Below are positions 33,822-44,951 of a stretch of 64,000 nt of DNA, in pieces. The DNA is taken from NCBI RefSeq assembly GCF_963259705.1, contig NC_081851.1:17954145-18018144 (forward strand), written 5' to 3'. The DNA comes from Myotis daubentonii. Lineage: Eukaryota > Chordata > Mammalia > Chiroptera > Vespertilionidae. The position numbers were made by a program, and so were the translations under genes. How positions within the stretch are numbered: position 1 is the stretch's first letter; every line of letters begins with the position of its first letter. The notes beneath the pieces are model-generated. The model saw only the letters and a list, made by a program, of their open reading frames with translations. It was not told the DNA's origin and made no database searches.

Positions 33822-34145
33822 TCTCAGACACTTGTACATATGTGTAAAGGCAGGCATACACATCGTGTTTGTATTTCGATGTAAATCTCTATGCATAATA
33901 TTTGTTCCTGCCATGGCCATGCCACATGAAATGTTCATTAGATTTCCCAGCCTCACTGAGCAACCCAAACATACACACGTGAACAAAGTCATTTTAGCTC
34001 CTATCTCAGGATCACATAAATCAGACGGAGGGAGGGAGTGGGAAGGGGCTAAGCTAGTTAGTTGAAGAACTTATCTCTGTTAAGATAAATAACCGAAGGA
34101 AATGCACAGAAGGAAGAGGAACACGTCTCACATGCTTGGTTTAGA

Positions 34146-34359
34146 CAGGGGTGGGCAAACTTTTTGACTTGAGGGCCACAATGGGTTCTTAAACTGGACC
34201 GGAGGGCCGGAACAAAAGCATGGATGGAGTGTTTGTGTGAACTAATATAAATTCAAAGTAAACATCATTACATAAAAGGGTACGGTCTTTTTTTTTTTTA
34301 GTTTTATTCATTTCAAACGGGCCGGATCCGGCCCGCGGGCCGTAGTTTGCCCACGGCTG
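34146..34359. mobile_element. hAT-type miniature transposon
   Basis: Left end CAGGGGTGGGCAAACT and right end GTAGTTTGCCCACGGCTG are imperfect inverted repeats. Inside the right end CGGGCCGGATCCGGCCCG is palindromic. GTTTAGA directly precedes and follows the element, giving a 7-8 bp target duplication. There is no transposase. Confidence 0.8.
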
Positions 34360-34364
34360 GTTTA

Positions 34365-35143
34365 GAAAGTGGGTAAGTGAGTAGGTAACAAATTAAAGGG
34401 GGGTGTGGGGTAGAGCAGCTCAGCATCCATAAGAAAAACTGCTGCCAGAGCCACGGTGTAATCCAGACTGGAGCCTGAAGCAGGATGCCTGCAATGACAT
34501 AATAAGAAGCAAACAGGGCAGACAGGGATGGGACGTAATGACAGACACTCCGTGCGACGGTGAGCACTTACCAGAGAATAAGTTGCCTGGGAGAGAATTT
34601 GCATACAAATGAGATGCTGAAAGCACAGGAACAGGATAGTGATAAGACCTCGTACATGTTAGTAAAGCATGTCAGTGTGGGGGGAATCAGTAAACTGATG
34701 CCATGTAGCTTTAACTCCATTCTATTACCAAGTAAATTTTAAATAGAGTCCTGAGCTTTAAAACAAGGTGCGTGGTTCTCAATTCAGAATGTTAGCTGAT
34801 ATTTTGTGTATGTCTGTCTCATTAGTTTTATTGTCTGGCCTTGAAGTATTATTTTTGGAAACAATATTTTAAAATAAATATTAAATTCTTAGGTGTCCTA
34901 CAGGTTAAATTTAATAATGTCTTTTTGAGAAAGAAAAAACGAACTGGATTGCCTTAAATTTTTTTCTTTCTATATTTTTATCTATAAATGTTCCTGTCTG
35001 TTTTAATTTTGTCATTGATTATAACTTATATCAATTTATAATCTCATTTCTCATTATAATTATATTTTACATTGAATTTGACTTTGTATAAATATAAATA
35101 CCATACCCCTGCCTCCGTTATGTTTACATTTTCCTGAGAGTAT
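34365..35143. other. AT-rich DNA, no gene seen
   Basis: No recognisable gene. It may hold very old LINE sequence that I cannot align. Confidence 0.35.
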
Positions 35144-35157
35144 TTATCCTTTTATTT

Positions 35158-35379
35158 ATTTTTATTATTTTTAAAATTTTATTTGTATTGATTTCAAAGA
35201 GGAAGGGAGAAGAAGAGATAGAAACATCAATGATGAGAGAGAATCACTGATTGGCTGCCTCCTGCAAGTCCCACACTGGGGATCGAACCCACAACCTGGG
35301 CATGTGCCCTGAACGGGAATCGAAACGTGACTTCCTGGTTCATAGGTTGACGCTCAACCTCTGAGCTACGCCGAGTGGG
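35158..35379 (-). repeat. Ves SINE, antisense
   Basis: The minus strand reads CACTCGGCGTAGCTCAGAGG at the head and carries GATTCCCGTTCAGGGC at the B-box side. Flanking TTATCCTTTTATTT and TTATCCTTTTAATTTT form the target duplication. Confidence 0.9.
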
Positions 35380-35395
35380 TTATCCTTTTAATTTT

Positions 35396-36763
35396 AATAT
35401 TTCTTTGCCATTTTTGTTGATCTATTAGGAGCCTAGTAGCTCAGTTAGAGTTTATGTTTCACCTGATATTTGCCCTTTAGAAAAGGATCCCCCCCTTTAC
35501 TCTAATTGACTTAAGTAATTACTTGACTTCTATTATTTTTAAGGCTTCTCCTTTTTTATATTTCTTGTGACTTCTTGTTTTAATTTTTCTATATGCATTA
35601 TGTATTACTTTCTTTGAAAGGTAGATATCCTGTGTTCATTCCACCGGTCTTTTATTCTTTAAGTGTAGTCAGTTTTAAACTGGCAAAAACATAAGCAAAA
35701 TTTACTGTTTTAATTTTAGCAAGACTGATACAATGTTAAACAGAGCAGCATATTAAACAGAACTACTAATGGCACAATAAGCTTAGCAATTCTGGGAGGA
35801 CCCGACATTAACTATTTGTCACGTCCCAGGAACCTGGGCTAAATGCTTCGAAGGCATGACTCAGCGAAGGGGCTCCCAAGGCTAAGGTCTGGCCACGGCC
35901 GCGAGGAGGCGGCTGCACTCTGAACCGCAGGCTGCGTGTACAGCGCCAGCCCCAAATCCAAAGCGACGCCGCAGGGATCCTGTAAGGAGCCCCCTGTCCC
36001 CTGTGGCTTTCTGCAGCCCACGAGGCTGCTCAGAGGTCCTCCGGGCACAGATTACATGGGTCCCGAAAAACAGCTACTTAGAGCGAACCCACTCAAGTGG
36101 GGACCAAAGTTAGATACTCAATAGACAAATGAGAAGTTTGATTGTGACTTCATCTTTAAAAAGAAAAAATTATGAAAGTAAGCTTATCTTACATTTATTA
36201 GATGTAGATTATAATGTGCTTATTCTTAAGAAAAACATGAAATAGACTGAGTCCTATCTGGGTGGCTTTGGGTGCAACAGAGTAGGTAGCACATGAAGAC
36301 GTCCTTCACGTCACACAGCTTTATGACACCAACATAAAGTATCTTCTTTATTAAAAAAAAAAATACAGAAGCAAAGGATTCCTCTATTTGCCTAATGCCT
36401 CTCTTACTCTCTTGACATTAAAATCACTCCCTTTCGAAGTGGCTCCATGTTGGTTTTCTTTTCAATTTTTAACTGGAGAAGCTCTGCTAAATTGCATTAG
36501 ATAATAATTTTACATGTGCTTCAGACAGTTCTCCATCACCACTTTCATTTGCCTCATGAAATCCCACCATCTTTTGCAAAATGTTTAGTTTCACTTTGCA
36601 GTTGACTTACATTGCATATCTATTGTAGTGCATTGTCTTGTCCTGTTTATGGCAGACACATGGGGAGGGCCACACTGCACCAGCCTTGGTCCTGGCAAGA
36701 AACAGATGGCTTACTCACTCAGACTGTGTAACTGAGGAGGGCTTAATTTAAAAAAGAAAGAAA
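35396..36763. other. Unique DNA, no gene seen
   Basis: AT-rich on both sides of a short GC-rich block (35830-36060). No gene or repeat recognised. Confidence 0.4.
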
Positions 36764-36773
36764 GAAAGCTTAG

Positions 36774-36995
36774 CACTAACCAGTTTGGCTCAGTGGATAG
36801 AGCGTCAGCCTGTGGACTGCAGGGTCCCAGGTTCAATTCCGGTCAAGGGCATGTACCTTGGTTGCAGGCACATCCCCAGTACGGGGTGTGCAGGAGGCAG
36901 CTGATTGATGTTTCTCTCTGATCAATGTTTCCAACTCTCTATTCCTCTCCCTTCCTCTCTGTAAAAAATCAATTACAAATATATTTTTAAAAAAA
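36774..36995 (+). repeat. Ves SINE
   Basis: Head CACTAACCAGTTTGGCTCAG, then GTGGATAGAGCGTCAGCC, B-box-like GGTTCAATTCCGG, and a long A tail to about 37003. Similar AAAGCTTA flanks on both sides suggest a target duplication. Confidence 0.92.
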
Positions 36996-37003
36996 AAAAA
37001 AAA

Positions 37004-37665
37004 AGCTTAAAAAACGTTGTTGGGCAGGGCTATGGGAAGCCAGTGAAGATGCTGAAGGATAGCTGGGTGAGCAACAGCGGGAAGCCATTACTGGCCACCT
37101 CCAAGCCCTAACCCTCAACCTGTGGCCCAAAGAGCACAGCCCTAGCTGAAGGGAGCAGAGGCCACAAAGGAGCTGTGAGAAGTAAAAGGACACAGGCCAT
37201 TTGCAGTAACAACTGGGAGCATAATTATCCCGACATCACTTTTATTGTCACCTGGTCTCCTGCCAGTGACACCCATTGGCCAAATCCCAATAGAATCCAG
37301 AGAGCAAGGGAGCCCACTGATTACATGGGTAGAGCTCAGCTTCTCGGGCCACGGGGTTGAAGGGAGAAATTGGATCTAGAGGGACAAATAAAACTACCTG
37401 TTAAACTGACCCAAAACGTGTTGATGTGCTGACTCAGTAGATTCTGGTGGTAAGTGGAGAGGGATGTTTGAATGAGAACAAAAAATAAGTGCGCAATTCA
37501 TCATGGCTCTTCCGGTTTTGTAACTTGTCTTTGCTATATCACATCATGACTGGAGTGACTGGGATGACGATGCTGGGTTTGTATGATCTCCTGTAGTTTC
37601 CCTTCTGAAGGAATGTGAAAGTTTCCCTTCGACTTTGAAAAGAGAAGACATGGAATAAAAGGTAA

Positions 37666-37667
<2 letters not shown>
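37004..37667. other. Unique DNA, no gene seen
   Basis: No recognisable gene. Confidence 0.4.

Positions 37668-37711
<44 letters not shown>
37668..37711. repeat. (GT)n microsatellite
   Basis: A perfect GT dinucleotide run of about 22 units, likely polymorphic in length. Confidence 0.95.
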
Positions 37712-37726
37712 GGGAACATATTTATA

Positions 37727-38501
37727 TGTACATGTTGGTGGCAGTGGGAACGGCACCAGGTGCCAGACCATAGGGTCAGACCGGACCTGGGTTCAGCAAC
37801 CTCGGTGCTGGAGTTCTGGCTAGGAAAGAATTCAGAGCCAAGACTCAACTATAAGGGAACATTTATTTGGAAAATGACAGAGGTAGAAGAAGTAATTCGT
37901 AGAAGAAATGGGCTTGGAAAACAAGTTATAGAGGTAAAGGAAGGGCCCCTGGAGCTTAGAAAGGAGGAAGGTAAAGGTGACTGCCCTGGGGAGGTGGGAG
38001 GGGGAGGGGAGGGAACTGCAGGGCGTGCTCCCAGGAGGGAGAGTGCACTGGGCCCTCCGTCCTAAGGGTTTTAAGGGTGAAGATTTTAGGGGAGGTCCCA
38101 GGGAAGATCTCGGTAAAATATTCAGCAGCTTTCCAGGGGTGCCCCTTCAGGGTTGTGGTCTCCACTGATTGACTGGCCGGCACCAAGGCAGGGGGTCATT
38201 ATTCCATGCAGCTGGTCCTGATGTCAATGGTGGCACATCACTTGTCTGGTTTTGCTGCTTTCCTGGACCTGGAGCTGAAATACAACTGAGGCCCAGATGT
38301 TTCCTCTGGGGAGGACAAGGTCAGGGCGTCCCAACTGCAAGACCAGTGATGTGCCAGGGGAGGAAGGTCACCCTGGGGTGAGTGAGGTCCCACGATACAA
38401 CTGTCCTTGGCTAGGTACCTGGAGCTTTCCACCCTGGTGACTTGCTGTACCTGGCCCATGGTCCTTGCTCCGCTCACGTCTGTCTAACTGCCTACCACAC
38501 A
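37727..38501 (-). mobile_element. Solo LTR, gamma-like (class I) endogenous retrovirus
   Basis: Read on the minus strand the 775-bp block runs from TGTGTGGTAGGCAGTTAG to CCACCAACATGTACA, with TG...CA ends. TATA flanks it on both sides (37723-37726 and 38502-38505), fitting the 4-bp duplication of class I elements. An AATAAA on the minus strand lies at about 37865, followed by a U5-like end rich in CC. Because the flanks are simple sequence, a slightly different boundary (from 37733) is possible. No viral genes adjoin it. Confidence 0.65.
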
Positions 38502-38509
38502 TATACACA

Positions 38510-39270
38510 CACCAAAAGATGTCACTTATGTAGCATGAGTGAACCGAATGAGTCATCTGGCAATAATGGACATTTCAACTGCTGAGATGCTTTCTAGCAT
38601 TTGGGGCAGGCAAGCTGGACCCCACCAGTGCACAGGAGGCCATGTTTAAGCTTTCAAGTCTTAACCACCACTTTCATAATCTCACCTGATTTATAAGGTC
38701 TAATGAGCAAAATGTAATTTTCAGAAAGGAATTAAGGTGGAAATAATTTCATTTTGTGTTATACTTTCAATGGCTTAAGGAAGCTTAAAAATAACAAAGT
38801 TACTTCCTTTTCAAGTCTTTCAGAAGATCTGAAATGGATGTCAGCTAGGATAATTATTAGAAATCTACTTGCTTCTAAACATTCAGGATAATTTTCTTGT
38901 TTTTGAACATTCTGATAATAAAAACAGAACAAATAAGGGCAAAAGGAGCAGAATACATCATCCTGATACAAAGCTTAGTCCAGGCTACACTTGCAAAGGA
39001 AAGCATGTATTTTTAGCTGGTGAGTCATTCATTTGTTTTCAAGCTATAGTTTCTCACTACCCATCCAACTTGGAAACAGACCACTCACTAGTGTAAAAGA
39101 TTCTTTTTAATCCAACACTTCAACAAACATCCTGCCAGGCTGACCATGGTCCATGGCCCAAGCCTTCACGCACCCTGAGCCTTTCATCTCTGGGGTCCTG
39201 TTATCTCCTCTGGTTGCTGCCTGGGAGTAGGTCCATGGCATCTGCACAGGCCTAAGCCATGTCTTAGTTG
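38510..39270. other. Unique DNA, no gene seen
   Basis: No recognisable gene or repeat. Confidence 0.4.
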
Positions 39271-39290
39271 GGTTAGAAGTAGACTCTGAG

Positions 39291-39537
39291 TTCCATGCTT
39301 CCACGTCTCTGAATCTATTTTTTTCATCAGTTTATTTTGTTCATTAATCTCAGAGAGAAGGGGAGGGGGGCAGGAAGAGATTAACCAAAGAATTTATATG
39401 CATATATACATAACCCATGGACACAGACAATAGTGCAGTAGGCCTAGGGGGAGGCAGGTGTGGGGTGGAAGGGGGTCAATGGAGAGAAGAAAGGGGACAT
39501 CTGCCATACTTTCAACAATAAAGATAAATTTTAAAAA
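39291..39537 (+). mobile_element. Short L1 3' end with 5' inversion (twin priming)
   Basis: The segment 39291 to about 39346 is the reverse complement of the L1 stretch around the ORF2 stop (compare 51930-51990). From about 39347 the sequence turns to plus-strand L1 3' UTR, ending in AATAAA and an A tail. A perfect 16-bp duplication AGAAGTAGACTCTGAG (39275-39290 and 39538-39553) brackets both parts, so they entered in one event. Confidence 0.88.
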
Positions 39538-39554
39538 AGAAGTAGACTCTGAGA

Positions 39555-40423
39555 CAAAATTATAGTGCAAGTCATTTCTTTGGGAGGTGCAGAAAACACC
39601 AGCTGAGGAGTTGAAGAGAGAGACAGGGAAGAGAAAATGGTCAAAAGGGGGCATTAGCAAGCCACCAAGGCCAACTGCAACTTAACTCCTGGGAAAATAA
39701 CCTGGGAACCGGTGTAAAACACACAACCCAAGGGCTGGTGGGCTGGAGTGTTTATATACCAACTGCTATCTGTCATTGGTGGAAAACTACTTGCTGGAGA
39801 CACTAGAGCTCATCAGCACTTCCCGTCTGCCACAGATGAAAGCAAAGGAGGATTTGGAGGCCAGAGGAAACCCTCAGTCAAAGAAGTGCAAGTATTGGCA
39901 GTTAGAAGTCAGATGGGCATATTCTAAGGCAGTTGGTTTTGGCCAGGGCACAGAGGCAGGGCACGAATGGCATCCGGGGCACTATGGCAATTTCCTCTAT
40001 CACTCTTCCTTTTCCTATCCCACCAACTCAGGGGGATTAATTTCTTGTCCTGGAGTGGAGAAAGCTCTACTCTCTCCACTCTGTCTCTGTCAATAATTTT
40101 GCTGAGGCCTCACATTCTCTAAGTTGTCCTAGAGGCCTAAGCTTCTAGAACACCCAAGCCAGAGAACCACAGACCTCTGTGGCTCTGTACTCTATCATCA
40201 TCACATGGGACGATGGACACTGAGCAAAGTCTCCGTGTCAGTGGATAAAAGCAAAAGGGGACTTCTGGGGAGTTTAATATCTCCAAACTTCACGTTTCCA
40301 TAGAATTTACCTCTGTTATACCAACACACCATTAGTTAATTACCACTGTGAACACCACAAAAGATATTATCATGAGAACATTCATGAACACAAGAATAAG
40401 TGTGAGCAACCATTGTCAAATGA
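39555..40423. other. Unique DNA, no gene seen
   Basis: No recognisable gene. The 106-codon frame at 39776-40096 matches no family I know. Confidence 0.4.
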
Positions 40424-40648
40424 TCCTATATAATAAAAGGGTAATAAGCAAATCAACCCAACGGCAGAACACCCTGGTCCCTCACCCCACTGGCCCCACC
40501 CCCGAACGCCCCCCCCCCCAAGTGGGGGTGGAGCTGGCTGGCAAACTGTCCTGGCCCCTCACTGGGGGCTGGCCCATCCCCCATGGCCCCTGTTGGGACA
40601 GGCCAGCTGGACCCCACCAGTACACAAATATGTGCACCGGGCCTCTAG
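40424..40648 (+). mobile_element. Minimal non-autonomous Helitron, 225 bp
   Basis: It starts TCCTATATAATAAAAGGG after a host A and ends GCACCGGGCCTCTAG before a host T. The 3' palindrome GTACACAAATATGTGCAC is intact apart from one or two changes. The shortest complete Helitron in the window. Confidence 0.9.
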
Positions 40649-40649
40649 T

Positions 40650-41595
40650 ATTAACATGTAATCTTTGGCATTTGTGTTCTCACAATTCAAACTTGTTTTT
40701 ATTAAAATCCTATAGAGTATTTCTCTATAGGGTATGATGGAATGATTTGTAGCTAAAACTCCAAACACATAGAAATGTAAACATAAAGGATTTATCACAG
40801 GACATTGGAGAGAAGCTGGGACAAATGGCCAGGACTTGTGGGGCCAAAGGGAAGCTCACTGAGGAGAACTCAACCATTTCATTCCACTCTTCCTCTGAGG
40901 ACATTTGCTGGTTTTTGACACAGAGAGTGTGAGGTTGAACTGGGCAGAAGAAAGCTACCAAGGTTCAGATGAATAGAAGACCTTTAGATGATCAGAGGGA
41001 TGAAGAGGCAACATAGGAGCTGGGGGTTGCCAAGGCAGTTAAGACTTCAAGGGTCAAGTAGGCAAAGGGAAAATTTCAAAAATGTGAGCCTCGAAGCATT
41101 TGTTGATTCTTAATTTGTGCGATACAAAAGGCCCCAAAACCTCAGAAAAAAAACAGCTGGAAAATAGAGCAGAGGTTTTTTGTGATCATGTATATGTAGG
41201 GAGACAAAAATTAGAGCCAGTCCCCCGCAAGCTGTATTGAACACCCCAGCTCTCAGTGAGTCTGGAAGATAGTCTAAATGCAGATCTGAATCAGAAGTAG
41301 GCTCAATCTCACAAAGGCTCTAGCATGAACCATGGCTTAAGGTAAACTGCCTACATTTGAACTGCCTGGCAGAGGACAACATTAATCCTCTCTGAAGGAA
41401 GAAAAAATTACCCTCAGTCTATTCAAGTTTTCATGCATAATGTTTGACATTTAATTAAAAATATCAAGTACTTATGAAACAGGGTAGAGATTAAAAGAGC
41501 CAATAAAAATAGACACAAAGGTGATCAAGACAAATCAGTTACACACATTCACATATTTGATTAATATTTTTGTGAAAGTAGATGATAAAATGGAG
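40650..41595. other. Unique DNA, no gene seen
   Basis: AT-rich; the right edge may already be ancient L1. Confidence 0.4.
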
Positions 41596-42209
41596 AATTT
41601 CAACATAAAGCTCTAATATACTAAAGGGAAGTTCTAAAAGTTAAAAATATAACTGAAGTTTAAAAAGAATACATAGGCTTAGCAGCAGACTGAAACAGCT
41701 GAGGAGAGGATAAGTATATTTGAAGATCAGTCAGTAGAAAAATATACACATTAAGACAAGGAGATAAAATACAAAAAAACATGTTAAGAACATAAGAATT
41801 ATAATGAAAATGTCCAAAATATGTGTACCTGGAATTTCAGAAGAAGATGAAGAGATTGGGGGAGAAGTAATATTTAAAGAGATAATGTCTGACAGTTTCC
41901 CAAAACTTATAAAACACATTGTCAGATTCAGGGATCCTTCTGACTCTCAAGCAGTATAAATAAACTAAAAGAAATCAAAGCCCACAAACCCATATACATC
42001 AGAGCAAAAATGAAGAAACTTAAAGACAAAGAGAAAACACTAAAAGCAGCCCCCCCCCCCCAAAAGACACAGCACTTCTAGATGGGCAATGGGCAATAAG
42101 GCTAATACCTGATTTCTCAATAGAAACTTCCAAAGCCAGAAAACAAACTAGTAATTTCCAAATTTATACTCAGAAAATGTGAGTGTTTTGTTTTGTTTTA
42201 TTAAATTCA

Positions 42210-43170
42210 CTAGGGGCCCGGTGCACGAAATTCGTGCACTGGGTGTGTGTGGGGAGGGGAGTGTCCCTCAGTCCAGCCTGCCCCCTCTCACATACTGGGA
42301 GCCCTCAGGCGTTGACCCCCATCACCCTCCAATCGCAGGATCGGCCCCTTGCCCAGGCCTGACGCCTCCGCCAGAGGTGTCAGGCTTGGACAGGGGACCC
42401 CCATCTCCCCCTGATCACTGGCTCTGGCCCCCGCCCAGGCCTGAGGCCTCTGGCCCAGGAATCATGCCTGGGCAGGGGACCCCCATCTCCCTCTGATCGC
42501 TTGCTCCACCCCCCGCCCAAGCCTGATGCCTCTGACCCAGGCTTCAGGCCTGGGCAAGGGAACCATCATATCCCCCCAATCCCCGGCTCCACCCCCACCC
42601 AGGCCTGATGCCTCGGCCAGAGGAGTTGACCCTCATCACCCTCTGATCACCAATCACTGGATCGGCCCCTTGACCAGGCCTAACACCTCTGGCCTAGGCG
42701 TCCAGCTCGGGCAGCGGGGACCCGCAGCTGCAGCAGCCCCGCGATCGTGGGCTCCGCTTTAAGCCCAGGCAAGGGACCCCTAGCTCCTGGGATTGCCAGC
42801 TTCGACCGTGCCCAGCTCCCATCGCTGGCTCCACCCCTACTTCCTGCTATCACTGGCCAGGGGGGAAAAGGCACCTGATTCTCCGATCATGGCTGGGGGG
42901 CAGGGCAAAGGCGGCCCCAGGGCCGCCTTTGCCCTGCCCCCCAGCTCTTAGCTCCCCCCTGGGTTTCCGATCACTGTCAGTGGCAGGGGGCTTCTTCCTG
43001 CTTTCCCTTTCGCCTCCCTGCATTGTGCCTACATATGCAAATTAACCGCCATCTTGTTGGCAGTTAACTGTCAATCTTAGTTGGCAGTTAATTTGCATAT
43101 AGCCCTGATTAGCCAATGAAAAGGGTATCGTCGTACGCCAATTACCATTTTTCTCTTTTATTAGATAGGA
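42210..43170 (-). mobile_element. Non-autonomous Helitron, about 1.0 kb subfamily, with palindrome
   Basis: Minus-strand start TCCTATCTAATAAAAGAG (43170) and end GGGCCCCTAG (42210), with the 3' palindrome GTGCACGAAATTCGTGCAC at 42221-42239. Host T and A flank it as expected. It is an inverted relative of 18859-19883. It differs by a local inverted duplication that makes a perfect 24-bp hairpin at 42893-42944. Confidence 0.92.
42893..42944. repeat. Perfect 24-bp inverted repeat with 4-nt loop
   Basis: Arms 42893-42916 and 42921-42944 are exact reverse complements around CCAG. The related Helitron at 18859-19883 has only one arm (near 19083-19110), so the second arm arose by inverted duplication in this copy or its source. 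Confidence 0.9.
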
Positions 43171-43506
43171 TTGGGTGACACTGGTTAACAAAACTATACA
43201 GGTTTCAGGTGCACAATTCTAGGACACTTCATCTGTACGCTATATTGTGTGTTCATCACCCCAAGTCAAGTCTCTCTCCATTTATCCCCCCTATCTCCTC
43301 CTCCACCTCTCCTACCCCCCTCCCCCCTCCCCCAGGCAATTACCACACTGTGGTCTGTGCCTATGGGTTATGCATATATGTTCTGTGGTTAATCCCCTCA
43401 CCTTTTTCATCTATTTTCAGATCTTGGCTATTGTAAATAACGCTGCTGTGGACATAGGGGTGCATATATTCTTTCGAATTGGTGTCTCAGGATTCTTGTT
43501 TGTCTG

Positions 43507-43697
43507 TTTTGTTAATCCTCACCTGAGGATATTTTTCCAATTGATTTTTAGAGAGAGTGGAAGGGAGGGAGGGAGAAGCGGGGAGAGAGATCTAACATGC
43601 AACCCAGGTACTTACCCTTGACGGGAACCAAACCCATGACTCTTTGATCTGCAGGCTGACCACTGAGCTCTAACCACTTAGCTATACCAGCCAGGGC
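43507..43697 (-). repeat. Ves SINE, antisense
   Basis: Head on the minus strand GCCCTGGCTGGTATAGCTAAG; plus strand starts GTTAATCCTCACCTGAGG. Shortened in the middle. Nested in L1. Confidence 0.88.
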
Positions 43698-43820
43698 TCA
43701 TTGTGGTTTTAATTTGCATCTTCCTGAAGAGTGACATTGAGCATTTTTTCATGTCTATTGGCCATCTGAATGTCCTTTATGGACAAGTGTCTGTTTAGGT
43801 CCGTTGCCATTTATTTTTTA

Positions 43821-44009
43821 AAATATTTATTTATTTCAGAGAGGAAAGGAGAAGGAGAGAGAAAAAAAAACACATCAGTGATGAGAGAGAATCATTGATC
43901 AGTTGCTTCCTGCATGCCCCACTCTGGGAATTGTGCCCTGACCAGGAATCAAACCATGACCTCCTGGTTCAAAGGTCAATGCTCAACCACTGAGCCATGT
44001 CGGCTGGGC
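43821..44009 (-). repeat. Ves SINE, antisense
   Basis: Head on the minus strand GCCCAGCCGACATGGCTCAG, then a B-box-like TTTGATTCCTGG. Flanks TGCCATTTATTTTTTA and TGCCCATTTTTTAA are the likely target duplication. Nested in L1. Confidence 0.88.
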
Positions 44010-44360
44010 TGCCCATTTTTTAATTGGAGTGCTTGTCTTCTTGGTGTTAAATTGTTTAAGTTCTTATTTTAAAAAAATTAACCCCTGATCAGATGTGTCA
44101 TTGGCAAATGTGTTCTCCTATATAGTAGGTTCCCTTTTCATTTTGTCAATGGTTTCTTTTGCTTTGCAGAAGCTTTTCAGTTTAATATAGCCCCATTTAT
44201 TTATTTTTTCCTTTAGTACTCTTGCCCTAGGAGACACATAGGCAAAAATATTGCTATGAGACATGTCTGAGATTTTACTGCCTATGGTTTCTTCTAGGAC
44301 TTTTATGGTTTTGCAACTTACTTTTAAGTCTTTTAATCATTTTGAGTTTATTATTATATA

Positions 44361-44950
44361 CTAGTGGCCTGGTGCACAAAATTTGTGCAGGGGGAGGGGG
44401 TATTCCTCAGCCCAGCCTGCACCCTCTCCAACCTGGGACCCCTCAAAGAATGTCCTACTGCTGGTTTACAGGGATTGGGCCTAAACCAGCAGTTGGACAT
44501 CCCTCTAGCAATCCAGGACTGCTGGCTCCTAACCACTCACCTGCCTGCCTGATTGCCCCTAACCACTCTGAATGCCGGCCTGCTTGCCCCCAACTGCCCC
44601 CCACTGCTGGCCTGCTTGCCCCCAAATGCCCCCTGGCCAGCCTGATCACCCCCAACTACCCCTCCTGCTGGCCTGCTCACTCCAAACTACCCCCCCACTG
44701 TCCTGATCACCTCCAACTGACCCCCACTGATGGCCTGCTTGCCCCCAACTGGCCCCCCTGCTGGTCTGCTTACCCCCAACGGCCCCAACCCTCACCAGCC
44801 TGATCACCCACAACTGCCCTCCCCTCTTGGCCTCTAACCACCTCTACCTCGGCCCCGCCACCATGGCTTTGTCCAGAAGAACCAACATCCGGAAGGTCTC
44901 CTGGAAGGTCTCCCAGTCTAATTAGCATATTACCCTTTTATTAGTTTAGA
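44361..44950 (-). mobile_element. Helitron, 3' half (A) of a composite
   Basis: Minus-strand start TCTAAACTAATAAAAGGG (44950) and end CAGGCCACTAG (44361), with 3' palindrome-like TGCACAAATTTTGTGCA. The interior repeats a CTGCTTGCCCCCAAC-type unit. Another Helitron (44952-45899) abuts its 5' end without host DNA between. Confidence 0.88.
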
Positions 44951-44951
44951 T

